Assembly (NCBI GenBank): GCA_018267915.1
Contig: JAFDXN010000033.1
Location: 310,001-374,000 of the forward strand
Length of the DNA stretch: 64,000 nt
DNA from: Bacteroidota bacterium
GTDB lineage: Bacteria; Bacteroidota; Bacteroidia; Chitinophagales; Chitinophagaceae
Reading direction: 5' to 3'
Shown: piece after piece, positions 8,570 through 17,445 of the stretch
How the letters are laid out: each line of letters opens with the position of its first letter
How positions within the stretch are numbered: the stretch's first letter is position 1
Translations under genes and position numbers: made by a program
The notes under the pieces: model-generated
Databases searched by the model: none
What the model saw: only the letters and a program-made list of their open reading frames with translations
Told to the model about the DNA's origin: nothing

Positions 8570-10798
8570 ATGGGTGCAGGTAATATTACTGCGAAATCTA
8601 AATTGAACTTAAAGAAAGAACTTCTCGAGCATTTCGGCTTTGACGGTTTTAAGGGGGAGCAGGAAAAGATCATTAAAAGCATCCTTTCCGGCCAGGACAC
8701 CTTTGTTATAATGCCTACGGGGGGTGGCAAGTCACTTTGCTACCAGTTGCCCGCCATATTGAGCGAGGGCGTTGCTATTATTGTATCGCCGCTCATCGCC
8801 CTGATGAAAAACCAGGTCGACCTGATCCGCAGCTACAGCAGCCGCGACAATGTGGCCCACTTTCTCAACTCTACTTTGAGCAAGGCCCAGCAGAAAAAGG
8901 TAAAATCAGACCTCCTCGATGGCCGCACAAAAATGCTGTACGTAGCGCCTGAAACGCTTACAAAGCAGGAGAATATTTCCTTCTTCTCCGATATCAATAT
9001 CTCTTTCGTTGCTGTCGACGAAGCGCACTGTATATCCGAATGGGGCCACGACTTCCGTCCGGAATACCGCAAGCTGCGCGATATGATCGACGAGATCAAG
9101 CCCGACCTGCCTATCATTGCACTTACCGCAACCGCTACACCCAAGGTGCAGGACGACATCGTAAAAAACCTGGCGCTCCGCAATCCTGAGATATTCATTT
9201 CGTCGTTTAACCGCTCCAATCTCTATTACGAGATCGTTCCTAAGGGACAGAAAGAGCAAACCCTCAAAAGCATTGTCAAGTTCATACACAGTATGAAGGG
9301 CAAGAGCGGCATCATATACACGCTCAACCGGAAGACCACCGAAGAGCTTGCCAGCACCCTGCAAGCCAATGGCATCACGGCCGTAGCCTACCACGCAGGT
9401 CTCGAAGGCCCGCTCCGCGCGCAGCGTCAGGACCAGTTCCTGATGGAAGAGGTAGACGTTATTGTGGCCACCATCGCCTTCGGCATGGGTATCGATAAAC
9501 CTGATGTTCGCTTCGTGATACACTACAACATGCCTAAGTCGCTGGAGAACTATTACCAGGAGACAGGGCGTGCGGGCCGTGACGGCCTTGAAGGTAAGTG
9601 TCTGCTCTACTACTCACATAAAGATGTGCAGAAGCTGGAACACCTGATGCGCGACAAACCGCTTAGCGAACGCGAAATGGGCGCCCAGCTGATTGCCGAA
9701 ACAGTTGCTTATGTAGAAAGTGGTGTATGCCGCCGCAGGCTGCTGTTACACTACTTCGGGGAAGAATATAAACAGGAAAATTGCGGCAATTGCGACAACT
9801 GCCTGCACCCCAAGGAAAAGCTAGACGTAAAAGACAGTGTTAAGATAGTACTCGATACCATTAACGAGCTCGATGAGCGCTTCGGCATCGAGTACATCGT
9901 AAATATCATTTTGGGTAAAGCCAATCCACAGATACATACCTTCCGCCACGAGAAGCTGAAATCATTCGGTAGCGGCCTGGTAATGGGCATGGAGGCCAAC
10001 TTCTGGAATTCACTCATTCGCCAGATGATGCTGGAAGGCATGGTGCGCAAGGATATTGAGGAATATGGCCTGATGAAGATCACAGAGAAGGGTCGCAAGT
10101 TCCTCAAGAAGCCGTATGCCATCAAAGTGGCGATGAACCATCAATATGAAGACGTGGCAGATGACGACGATGAAGTGGCTTCAGGCGGGGGCGGCACAGC
10201 AGCAGCCGATCCCGTGCTCTTTGAAATGCTGAAAGACCTGCGTCGCCAGGTAGCCAAAGAAAAGAACCTGCCTCCTTTTGTCATATTCCTCGAGAATTCA
10301 CTCGAAGATATGTCGATCAGTTACCCCACTACGCTCGAAGAACTGGAAAAGATACAGGGCGTTAGCAAGGGTAAGGCCATGCGCTATGGTCGCAAATTTG
10401 TCGATCTCATCGCTAAATACGTGGAGGAGAACGACATCACTAAGCCGGACGACTTCGTGATGAAGAGCGTGGTCAACAAGAGTGGCATGAAGGTGTTCAT
10501 CATCCAGAATATCGACAAGAAGATACCGCTCGAGACGATCGCTAAGAACAAGGACCTCAGTCTCCAGGATCTGTTGGTTGAAATGGAGACGATCGTAGCC
10601 AGCGGCACTAAGCTCAATCTCGACTATACGCTCGAGCAGGAACTGGACGAGAACGAGCAGGAAGATATCTTCGACTACTTCCGCGGTAGCCACGACGACA
10701 ACCTCGAGCATGCCTTCGAGGAGTTCAAGGATCGCGATGTAAGCATCGAGCAATTGCAGATGATGCGCATCAAGTTCCTGAGTGAATATGGCAATTAA
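8570..10798 (+). CDS. recQ: ATP-dependent DNA helicase RecQ
   Basis: 3'-5' superfamily 2 helicase in recombination and fork repair. Walker A is GGGKS at 51-55 and the DEAH box with the aromatic-rich loop (DEAHCISEWGHDF) at 150-162. Domain 2 ends with QETGRAGRDG. The RecQ-Ct zinc site uses Cys387, 405, 408 and 411, followed by a winged helix and an HRDC domain near 540-620. The 742-residue length reflects an extra acidic C-terminal tail (DENEQEDIFDYF region) beyond HRDC, as seen in other Bacteroidota RecQ proteins. It ends at an intrinsic terminator. Confidence 0.97.
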   Translation: MGAGNITAKSKLNLKKELLEHFGFDGFKGEQEKIIKSILSGQDTFVIMPTGGGKSLCYQLPAILSEGVAIIVSPLIALMKNQVDLIRSYSSRDNVAHFLNSTLSKAQQKKVKSDLLDGRTKMLYVAPETLTKQENISFFSDINISFVAVDEAHCISEWGHDFRPEYRKLRDMIDEIKPDLPIIALTATATPKVQDDIVKNLALRNPEIFISSFNRSNLYYEIVPKGQKEQTLKSIVKFIHSMKGKSGIIYTLNRKTTEELASTLQANGITAVAYHAGLEGPLRAQRQDQFLMEEVDVIVATIAFGMGIDKPDVRFVIHYNMPKSLENYYQETGRAGRDGLEGKCLLYYSHKDVQKLEHLMRDKPLSEREMGAQLIAETVAYVESGVCRRRLLLHYFGEEYKQENCGNCDNCLHPKEKLDVKDSVKIVLDTINELDERFGIEYIVNIILGKANPQIHTFRHEKLKSFGSGLVMGMEANFWNSLIRQMMLEGMVRKDIEEYGLMKITEKGRKFLKKPYAIKVAMNHQYEDVADDDDEVASGGGGTAAADPVLFEMLKDLRRQVAKEKNLPPFVIFLENSLEDMSISYPTTLEELEKIQGVSKGKAMRYGRKFVDLIAKYVEENDITKPDDFVMKSVVNKSGMKVFIIQNIDKKIPLETIAKNKDLSLQDLLVEMETIVASGTKLNLDYTLEQELDENEQEDIFDYFRGSHDDNLEHAFEEFKDRDVSIEQLQMMRIKFLSEYGN

Positions 10799-10819
10799 GA
10801 TTGAACAATATTAGTTACA

Positions 10820-10849
10820 CAGCCGTGACCCAATCACGGCTGTTTTTTT
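10820..10849 (+). terminator. Intrinsic terminator of recQ
   Basis: CAGCCGTGA, a 5-nt loop, then TCACGGCTG and a run of seven T residues. Confidence 0.92.
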
Positions 10850-10877
10850 AGATAGTTAGACGGTCTGAATAAAAAAT

Positions 10878-10893
10878 ATTAGGCTCACCTAAT
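10878..10893. promoter_or_regulatory. Candidate DtxR/MntR-family operator
   Basis: A perfect 16-bp palindrome, ATTAGGCTCACCTAAT, lies 30 bp before the porin start. TTAGG-N4-CCTAA is the half-site arrangement of metal-dependent DtxR/IdeR/MntR boxes. Regulation by Mn or Fe is inferred from this resemblance. Confidence 0.55.
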
Positions 10894-10922
10894 TATTTAT
10901 TACTTTTACACAAATTTGGCAC

Positions 10923-12269
10923 ATGCGTTATTGCTTACTTTGCATCTTCCTTTTTATTACCAGCGCCGCCTTTGCCCAACACCAGGCAAAGGATGACACG
11001 TCTATGCAAATTGAGGTGAATTGCGAACAGCAGTGGTTCAACGCACATTTTCAAACTACTTACGTCTACCAGTACAAGCCAGCTTTCACATCGCCCTATT
11101 CCGGCGTCAACAGTCTTAATGGTTCTGAAGATCATGAAAACTCTTTGACCGCTACACTGTATCTAGGTGCTCATTTATGGAAAGGTGCCGAAGTATATGT
11201 GAACCCGGAACTGGCAGGTGGCAGTGGCCTAAGCGGCGCATTGGGCATGGCCGGTTCGTCCAACGGTGAGACATTTCGCGTGGGTAATCCTGCACCCACC
11301 TTATACCTTGCCCGTGGTTTGCTGAAACAGACGTTTGCATTAGGCCGTGGTAAAGAATGCCCGGGAGACGACGCGAACCAGCTTGCGGGACTTCAGCCGA
11401 AAGATTACCTACGCTTTTATCTTGGCAAATATTCCATCGGTGATCTCTTCGACAACAATGAATACAGCAACAGCCCCCGTGAGCAATTTCTCAATTGGTC
11501 CTTAATGAACAATGGCGCCTGGGACTATGCAGCAAACGTTAGAGGCTATACCTATGCTTTCACTGCAGAGTTGCAAATGCGGAGCATGAATTATAAGGTA
11601 GCCGTGGCTACGTTACCCACTACTGCGAATGGAAGCGAGCTCAATACCGATATAACCCAGGCAATGGCTATCAATGCTGAGGTTTCCAGGGAGTTTCACA
11701 TCAGGAACAAACCGGGGCATATCAGGTTATTAGGCTTCTACAATAAGGCTAACATGGGCAACTATGTGCTGAGTACGGGCTCCGCCGCTGTTTCAGACAC
11801 GCCTGATGTAACTGCGACACGCGTTTACAGCCGTACAAAAACAGGTTTCGGTATCAACCTCGATCAGCAATTGAATAGCCTGCTTGGCATCTTCGCCCGC
11901 ATAGGTTGGAACGATGGCAAGAACGAAACATGGTGCTTTACGGAGATCGATCAAACTGCCTCACTCGGCCTCAATTTCGACGGCCATAAATGGAAACGCG
12001 ATGAGGACAATGGCGGCATCGCGATCGTAGTGAACGGTTTATCAAAAGATCACCGCAACTATCTCGCGGCAGGCGGCAATGGTTTCATCTTGGGCGACGG
12101 TAAGCTCAACTATGCGCCAGAAGCGATCGGGGAACTCTATTACAGTTTCAAACCGTTGAAGACCGGCATCTGGCTCACAGGCGATTACCAGTTTTGCCTC
12201 AATCCCGGCTGCAATAGCGACCGCGGTCCCGTACACATCTTTTCGGTTAGGTTACACGTAGCTATTTAG
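10923..12269 (+). CDS. OprB-type outer-membrane porin, possibly for manganese (MnoP-like)
   Basis: 448 residues with a signal peptide cleaved after AAFAQ. Typical porin-family blocks follow: an N-terminal helical segment with TTYVYQYKPAF and SPYSGVNSLNG, then TATLYLGAHLWKG and YVNPE, then alternating beta-strands to an aromatic-poor C-terminal strand (FSVRLHVAI). This pattern fits the carbohydrate-selective porin OprB family. Members in other phyla, such as MnoP of Bradyrhizobium, carry Mn2+. The metal-regulator-like palindrome upstream favours a metal role over sugar here, but that is inference. Single gene, terminator upstream, no transporter beside it. Confidence 0.72.
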   Translation: MRYCLLCIFLFITSAAFAQHQAKDDTSMQIEVNCEQQWFNAHFQTTYVYQYKPAFTSPYSGVNSLNGSEDHENSLTATLYLGAHLWKGAEVYVNPELAGGSGLSGALGMAGSSNGETFRVGNPAPTLYLARGLLKQTFALGRGKECPGDDANQLAGLQPKDYLRFYLGKYSIGDLFDNNEYSNSPREQFLNWSLMNNGAWDYAANVRGYTYAFTAELQMRSMNYKVAVATLPTTANGSELNTDITQAMAINAEVSREFHIRNKPGHIRLLGFYNKANMGNYVLSTGSAAVSDTPDVTATRVYSRTKTGFGINLDQQLNSLLGIFARIGWNDGKNETWCFTEIDQTASLGLNFDGHKWKRDEDNGGIAIVVNGLSKDHRNYLAAGGNGFILGDGKLNYAPEAIGELYYSFKPLKTGIWLTGDYQFCLNPGCNSDRGPVHIFSVRLHVAI

Positions 12270-12286
12270 GGCAGAGTCACCGGCCA

Positions 12287-12314
12287 CCTTAGCGTCTTTG
12301 CGCCTTTGCGGTTA
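12287..12314. repeat. Short dispersed repeat (CTTTGCGCCTTTGCGG type)
   Basis: The stretch contains AGCGTCTTTGCGCCTTTGCG. It resembles a short motif I recall as common between genes in many Bacteroidota genomes. It overlaps the 3' end of the next gene and encodes that gene's last residues. Confidence 0.45.
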
Positions 12315-12804
12315 AATCTTTTATAATGGCCCTTTTAACAGGTTCTGCCCCTCCAAAGTTCATAGTAAACGACAGGAACAGCCCAACAATAAGTGTCACG
12401 CACAGCCAAAGTACTCCTTCCAATAGCACAAGTGACAGTGGCTCATTCATCACGTTATACGGTAGATAAAACTCAAACCAGGGTGTCATCAGCATCCAGT
12501 GCACTATGCCGAACAGTAGTCCCTTTTTCATCCTTCCTCCTTTCATTTTATCGTTCAGCAACAGGAATGCACTCGCCACAATAAACCCAATGATCATAAA
12601 GCCGGTCCATAACACACTCTTATCATTTGCCATCCGTGGCAACGGTTGATACCCTGTAAATGCGCCGATGAATTTCGCGCTCTGGTATTTCGGATTAGCG
12701 AGTATTGTCTGTGCACCGCTCCATACAAAGCAGCACTGCATCGCTGCGTACCACACCCAGCCACAGCCACAAAGCGCAATAAAAATCCTGATTGCCCTGC
12801 TCAT
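12289..12804 (-). CDS. Hypothetical four-helix membrane protein
   Basis: About 171 residues with hydrophobic segments near the N-terminus (IFIALCGCGWVWYAAMQC), after residue 60 (GFMIIGFIVASAFLLL), near 100, and near 130-150 (LVLLEGVLWLCVTLIVGLFL). The start MSRAIRI at 12804 is preferred over the ATG five codons upstream because it puts a short charged n-region before the first helix. The last residues (LTAKAQRR) come from a dispersed repeat, so the natural C-terminus may have been replaced. Family not recognised. Confidence 0.65.
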   Translation of the reverse strand: MSRAIRIFIALCGCGWVWYAAMQCCFVWSGAQTILANPKYQSAKFIGAFTGYQPLPRMANDKSVLWTGFMIIGFIVASAFLLLNDKMKGGRMKKGLLFGIVHWMLMTPWFEFYLPYNVMNEPLSLVLLEGVLWLCVTLIVGLFLSFTMNFGGAEPVKRAIIKDLTAKAQRR

Positions 12805-12831
12805 ATCACAAGCTAGCAACAGGCCCTAAAA

Positions 12832-12858
12832 CAAAAATCCCCCGCATTGCGGGGAATT
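12832..12858 (-). terminator. Terminator of ricT
   Basis: CCCCGC-ATT-GCGGGG hairpin. On the minus strand it is followed by ATTTTTGT, and it lies 24 bp past the ricT stop. Confidence 0.8.
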
Positions 12859-12881
12859 AATGAAGTATTGATCACTGCTTT

Positions 12882-14426
12882 TTAAGAAGCTTGTTCCGTT
12901 GGTTTCGGGTTCTGCTCCTGGTTCCTGTTATTTCGGTTGTATGTGGTTGCCGGTTTCTGCTGGTTACCACCCTGCGGGTTTTGCTGTTGATCACCACCTT
13001 GGGGTCTCCGTTGCTGTGCAGCACCTTGTTGTTTTCTTTGTTGGCCTTGCTGGTTATTGCCCCCACCCTTCTGTTGACCACCTCCTTGCCTGTTTTGCTG
13101 GCCGCCACCCTGGGGCTTTTGTTGTTGCTGACCGCCACCTTGCGGCTTTTGTTGCTGGCTGCCACCCTGGGGCTTCTGTTGCTGACCACCGCCTTGTGGC
13201 TTCTGCTGCTGTCCGCCGCCCTGGGGTCTTTGAGGGCGCTGTTGCTGCTGGGGCCGCTGTTGGTTGCCAGCCTGGCCTTGCGCCTGCTGTTTATTGCCGC
13301 TCTTATTCTTTTTCTTCCTGTTGCCTTTTTCAAGCGCCTTCAGGCTTATCTGGCCCACGTCATTCACAAAGCCCATATCCACTTTTAAGCCTGCCTTATT
13401 GCTGCTCACTTCCAGTTCCACCGGCTGCAGCTCTTCGGGCTTGCGGCCTTGCCTGTTTTCAGCCAATATTTCTTTCACCCTGGTTATCGTCAGCGGGTAT
13501 TGCTTGCTGCTGTCCGAATAGCTATACCACATCAGGTTTTTAAAGATGTCCTTCTTCTGTAGTGTAGCGTTGCCTTTGGCGATCTGTAAGGTTTCTGCAT
13601 TGTCGGGGAACACCCTCAGTGCATCCATATAAGTATCCAGCTCGTAGTTCAGGCAGCACTTCAATCTGCCGCACTGGCCCGACAGTTTTGTCTGGTTGAT
13701 CGACAGGTTCTGGTAGCGGGCAGCCGTTGTGTTAACCGATTTAAAGTCCGTCAGCCAGGTGCTGCAGCACAGCTCGCGGCCGCAGGAACCGATACCGCCC
13801 ACTTTTCCACTCTCCTGCCTGGCGCCTATCTGGCGCATCTCAACTTTTACTTTAAATTCAGAGGCGTAAGCCTTTATCAGCTCACGGAAATCTACTCGCG
13901 AATCAGCTGTGTAGAAAAAGGTGGCCTTCTTCCCGTCGGCCTGCATCTCCACCTCGCACAGCTTCATTTCCAGCTTGAATTGTTTAGCTATTGCTCGTGA
14001 GCGTACCAGGATCTCAGGCTCGCGGTCTTTTTGTTTTTCATACGCTTGCAGGTCCTCGTCGGTGGCTTTGCGGGTTACCTTCTTTAGGGCCGAGGGATCC
14101 GCAACGCTGTATTTCTTCATTTGGAGTTTCACCAATTCACCCGTAAGGCTCACCTGTCCCAGGTCTATGCCGCCGATACCTTCCACAGCCACCCATTCAC
14201 CCTTTTCAAGTATCTGGTTGGTATTGTTGCGGAAGAAATCTTTCCTGCTTCCTTTATTAAAAGTTACTTCTATTACCGGGTAAGGTTTTGCACTATCGTG
14301 CAGGGGTAAAGCGCTAAGCCAGTCGAAAACATTCATCCGGTTACATCCGCCGGTACTGCATCCTCCGTTTCCTTTACATCCGTTCGGTTTACCGTTAGCG
14401 CCAGTCCCACAGTTGCCACATCCCAT
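12882..14426 (-). CDS. ricT: PSP1-domain regulatory iron-sulfur protein RicT (YaaT family) with Gln/Gly-rich tail
   Basis: 514 residues. A Cys-rich N-terminus (MGCGNCGTG..., about six cysteines in 30 residues) precedes a PSP1 core at about 80-290 with the family's paired cysteine motifs CGRELCCSTW and CGRLKCCLNYE. RicT in Bacillus forms a complex with RicA/RicF that affects RNA maturation. In Bacteroidota it commonly sits beside holB, as here. From about residue 385 the protein turns into low-complexity (Q)n-KPQGGG repeats, absent from the core family, probably disordered and perhaps RNA-binding. The start codon is the only ATG before the Cys cluster. Confidence 0.88.
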   Translation of the reverse strand: MGCGNCGTGANGKPNGCKGNGGCSTGGCNRMNVFDWLSALPLHDSAKPYPVIEVTFNKGSRKDFFRNNTNQILEKGEWVAVEGIGGIDLGQVSLTGELVKLQMKKYSVADPSALKKVTRKATDEDLQAYEKQKDREPEILVRSRAIAKQFKLEMKLCEVEMQADGKKATFFYTADSRVDFRELIKAYASEFKVKVEMRQIGARQESGKVGGIGSCGRELCCSTWLTDFKSVNTTAARYQNLSINQTKLSGQCGRLKCCLNYELDTYMDALRVFPDNAETLQIAKGNATLQKKDIFKNLMWYSYSDSSKQYPLTITRVKEILAENRQGRKPEELQPVELEVSSNKAGLKVDMGFVNDVGQISLKALEKGNRKKKNKSGNKQQAQGQAGNQQRPQQQQRPQRPQGGGQQQKPQGGGQQQKPQGGSQQQKPQGGGQQQQKPQGGGQQNRQGGGQQKGGGNNQQGQQRKQQGAAQQRRPQGGDQQQNPQGGNQQKPATTYNRNNRNQEQNPKPTEQAS

Positions 14427-14561
14427 TTGTTTTATTTATGTTGACAGCCGGAAACAAATTCCTTTGTTCTATTATATACAAAGAGCCTCAAAATTTTACT
14501 AAGTAAAATTTACAGCTCGATCCTTGTTTACCTGCTTATTGTTAAAAAATATAATTGTTAC

Positions 14562-15695
14562 TTACAAAGTTAACTCTTTGTTCTGTATAATGTACGTCAG
14601 CCGGATAGATAATGCGTGTAGCTGCGTTTTTGAATGAGCATTTCTTTCTATATAAAAGATGGTGTCGGCAATGGTCTTTACCATTCTTTCTATAGCATCA
14701 AAGGCCAGGTTCATCTTTGCCAGCCGCTGCACGAAGTCGGCCTCCTCTTCAGGCAAAGCAGGCTTTATCCCCGGCATGTACCGTACCCGGATAGCCTGCT
14801 CCAATAGCTGTATCACATACTGCAGAAAGTTCTTCTGCTGCTCTCTTCCCGCTTTCGACCATTCTTCGGCAAACTTACCGATACCCGGCCCATTGTTCGT
14901 AAACACCGAATTGAACCACTGCTTTACGGCCGGGAACAGGTCATTTTCTGCGTTTCTTACCAGCCTGAGCGCCTCTGTGTAGCTGCCATTAGCCATATGG
15001 GCCACCTGTGCTGCACGCCTCGGATCTGTGGCCAGCCGCTCCGATAGTGCCTGCGCTATATCTGCCGCCGAGAGTGGTGCCAGTCTCACTATCTGCGTAC
15101 GCGACAATATTGTCGGTAAAATGTCTTCCGTATTCTCCGCCACCAGTATCAATATCGTGTCAGCCGGCGGCTCTTCTATCAGCTTCAGCAGTATGTTCCC
15201 CTCCTTGCCCAGATATTCCGGCCGCCATATGATCTGCACTTTATAGCCCCCCTCATACGATTTCAGGTAAAGCGTATCGATGATCTCCCTGCATTCCTCA
15301 GCTGTTATATTACCTTGCTTATTTTCCGCATTGATGAATTGCAGCCAATCGTAAGTTGTGCCATACGGCGTTTGCACTACAAATTCCCTGAACTCCTGCA
15401 TGTAGTGCCGGCTCATGGCCTTGGTGCCCGGCTTGGGCGGTATCGACGGGAAGCTGATATGCAGATCAGCGTGCTCCAGCCTTGCAGCCCTGCTGCAACT
15501 GGGGCATTGCCCGCAGGCATCATTCAACTGCTTGTTCTCGCAAAGTATGTACTGCGCCAATGCCAATGCCATAGGTAGACCCCCGGTGCCTTCAGCGCCC
15601 GCCAGCATCAGCGCATGCGGAAAGTGGTCACCTGTCCACATCTTCAGCAGCCCGTCTTTTACATGCTGCTGCCCTACTACATTACTTAGTAACAT
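14562..15695 (-). CDS. holB: DNA polymerase III subunit delta' (clamp loader)
   Basis: AAA+ clamp-loader subunit. It begins MLLSNVVGQQHVKDGL, has a degenerate P-loop (AGAEGTGGLPMA, lacking the GKT lysine, as expected for non-hydrolysing delta'), a four-Cys zinc module (CENKQLNDACGQCPSC), sensor-type IEEPPADT and LSRTQIVRLAPL segments, and a C-terminal collar region. The frame can be extended to a TTG at 15704, but ATG 15695 matches the family start. A TACTTTTG element lies just upstream on this strand (15702-15709); if used, the mRNA would be nearly leaderless. Divergent from crtZ. Confidence 0.93.
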   Translation of the reverse strand: MLLSNVVGQQHVKDGLLKMWTGDHFPHALMLAGAEGTGGLPMALALAQYILCENKQLNDACGQCPSCSRAARLEHADLHISFPSIPPKPGTKAMSRHYMQEFREFVVQTPYGTTYDWLQFINAENKQGNITAEECREIIDTLYLKSYEGGYKVQIIWRPEYLGKEGNILLKLIEEPPADTILILVAENTEDILPTILSRTQIVRLAPLSAADIAQALSERLATDPRRAAQVAHMANGSYTEALRLVRNAENDLFPAVKQWFNSVFTNNGPGIGKFAEEWSKAGREQQKNFLQYVIQLLEQAIRVRYMPGIKPALPEEEADFVQRLAKMNLAFDAIERMVKTIADTIFYIERNAHSKTQLHALSIRLTYIIQNKELTL

Positions 15696-15799
15696 TGTTG
15701 CCAAAAGTAAGGCTTTGGCAATGCATTGTCAGCAGGTTTTTTTATTCTTTTAGCACCTAAAACGAACTTTTTTCGCCGGATATTGTTTTTACTATAGAC

Positions 15800-16261
15800 A
15801 TGGCTTTAGTGCATATTGCATTTATCATTACCGCCTTCCTTTCTATGGAGGCAGTCGCATGGCTGGCGCACAAGTACCTGATGCACGGCTGGCTCTGGGC
15901 ACTGCATCGCGACCACCACAGGAAGGAGGGCGGTTCTTTCTTCGAAAAGAACGATTATTTCTTTTTGATATTTGCCATACCGGGTATTGCATTGCTTGCT
16001 TTGGGCACTTTTACCCCATACTCTTTTTTACTTTCCCTGGGTGCCGGTATCACGCTTTACGGTGTCACCTATTTCATTGTGCACGATATTTTCATTCACC
16101 AGCGCTTCAGGTGGCTCTCACATACCAACAATGCCTATTTCAGGGCGGTCCGCCGCGCACACAAAATGCATCATAAACATTTAGGCAAGGACGATGGCGA
16201 GTGCTTCGGCATGCTCTTGTTCCCCCTCAGGTATCTCCGTGCAGAACTCAAACGTTCATAG
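15800..16261 (+). CDS. crtZ: Beta-carotene hydroxylase CrtZ
   Basis: Membrane di-iron hydroxylase that adds 3-hydroxyl groups to beta-ionone rings, giving zeaxanthin. The histidine boxes are visible: H24KYLMH29, H36RDHH40, HDIFIH and a C-terminal HKMHHKH. The 153-residue length is normal for bacterial CrtZ, with membrane segments between the boxes. First gene of a tightly packed operon: its stop codon is followed without a gap by the cyclase ATG. Confidence 0.93.
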   Translation: MALVHIAFIITAFLSMEAVAWLAHKYLMHGWLWALHRDHHRKEGGSFFEKNDYFFLIFAIPGIALLALGTFTPYSFLLSLGAGITLYGVTYFIVHDIFIHQRFRWLSHTNNAYFRAVRRAHKMHHKHLGKDDGECFGMLLFPLRYLRAELKRS

Positions 16262-16975
16262 ATGCCCTTATCGCTCACATATCTCATGGTCGACATTGGC
16301 AGCGTTCTTGTTCCCCTGCTGGCCTCGTTCCACCCGCGCATAAGGTTTTATAAACACTGGCAACAGTTCCTTCTACCCTGCCTTTTGGTAAGCGTATTCT
16401 TTATACTGTGGGACGTGATGTTTACCGGTCTGGGTATCTGGTCATTTAATCCCATTTACGTTTCGGGGCTGTATCTTTTTCATTTGCCTCTTGAGGAAGT
16501 GCTGTTCTTTATTTGCATACCCTATGCCTGCGTGTTCACTTACTACTGCCTCAGGCTTTTTACCAACAGCTTTGATTTTAATTTGCTGGCGTTGCGGTTG
16601 GCCTGGTCGCTGGCCGCGGTCTCCCTTTCGGTGGCCCTGCTCAATTTGCCCCTTTATTACACCTCATCCAGTTTCGGACTGTTGGCGCTCTGTCTTATGG
16701 TGCTGGCATACTCCAGGGCGCGCTACATGGCTGCCTTCTTTATTTCGTTCATTGTCATACTTCCTTTCTTTTTTCTTACCAATGGCTTGCTCACCGGTAG
16801 CTTCATCAGTCAGCCGGTCGTTTTGTATAACGATCATTTCAATCTGGGCTTTCGGCTCTTCACCATACCCGTCGAAGATGTATTTTACGGCATGCTGCTG
16901 CTACTCTTGAATGTCGCCGGATTTGAGCACCTGATAAGAAAAAAAGCACTGGCGCAAAGCAACTGGTACCAATGA
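16262..16975 (+). CDS. Carotenoid (lycopene) cyclase, fused CrtYcd type
   Basis: Integral membrane cyclase of 237 residues made of two repeated lycopene-cyclase domains. Each has the conserved acidic motif, PLEEVLFF in the first and PVEDVFYG in the second. About seven hydrophobic segments are present. This is the heterodimeric CrtYc/CrtYd type fused in one chain, as in Bacteroidota and archaea, and differs from FAD-dependent CrtY. With CrtB and CrtI made nearby it would turn lycopene into beta-carotene for CrtZ. The start abuts the crtZ stop and the end overlaps the next gene by 4 bp. Confidence 0.9.
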   Translation: MPLSLTYLMVDIGSVLVPLLASFHPRIRFYKHWQQFLLPCLLVSVFFILWDVMFTGLGIWSFNPIYVSGLYLFHLPLEEVLFFICIPYACVFTYYCLRLFTNSFDFNLLALRLAWSLAAVSLSVALLNLPLYYTSSSFGLLALCLMVLAYSRARYMAAFFISFIVILPFFFLTNGLLTGSFISQPVVLYNDHFNLGFRLFTIPVEDVFYGMLLLLLNVAGFEHLIRKKALAQSNWYQ

Positions 16976-17445
16976 GATCATACACTTTACACAGGCAGCA
17001 GCAGATACCCGCAGATATAAATACGGTATGGGATTTTTTTGCGACAGCCGATAACCTGCAACTTATTACCCCGCAGGATATGAATTTTCGCATCCTTGCA
17101 GGTGCCGATGGCCCTATCCGCAAAGGCCAGATCATCAAATATAAAGTCGCGCCCTTGTTCAACATGCCGCTTTCCTGGACCACGGAGATCACGAAAGTTG
17201 AATACCTCTCTTGCTTTGTTGATGAGCAATTGCACGGACCGTACAAACTCTGGCGTCACCGGCATGATTTCCGGCCCAACGCGTTGGGTGTATTGATGAC
17301 CGATACGGTCACTTACGTTATGCCCTTCGGTATATTAGGCAGTCTCGCACACGCTACGCTGGTAAAAAGAAGATTACATAATATCTTTGACTACCGGTAC
17401 CGGCAGATCGAAAAGATATTTTCAGCTAAAAAACAGGTACCGTGA
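16972..17445 (+). CDS. SRPBCC-family (START-like) protein in carotenoid operon
   Basis: 157 residues with the SRPBCC pattern: an N-terminal beta-strand (YTLHRQQQIPADINTVWDFF), ADNLQLITP, and a late LVKRRLHNIFDYRYRQI helix. This fold makes a hydrophobic ligand pocket. Such genes recur in carotenoid clusters, but no reaction is established. It overlaps its neighbours by 4 bp on both sides, implying coupled translation with the cyclase and the regulator. Confidence 0.8.
   Translation: MRSYTLHRQQQIPADINTVWDFFATADNLQLITPQDMNFRILAGADGPIRKGQIIKYKVAPLFNMPLSWTTEITKVEYLSCFVDEQLHGPYKLWRHRHDFRPNALGVLMTDTVTYVMPFGILGSLAHATLVKRRLHNIFDYRYRQIEKIFSAKKQVP

Noticed and set aside
15562..15695. Loss of function of holB because the Walker A lysine is missing
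   Set aside because: Delta' subunits commonly lack a working P-loop; the zinc cysteines and the rest of the protein are intact.
15705..15799. Copies of the TTTTGTTTAA box upstream of crtZ
   Set aside because: Only a loose match (ATTGTTTTTA) is present; not enough to claim the same regulator acts here.
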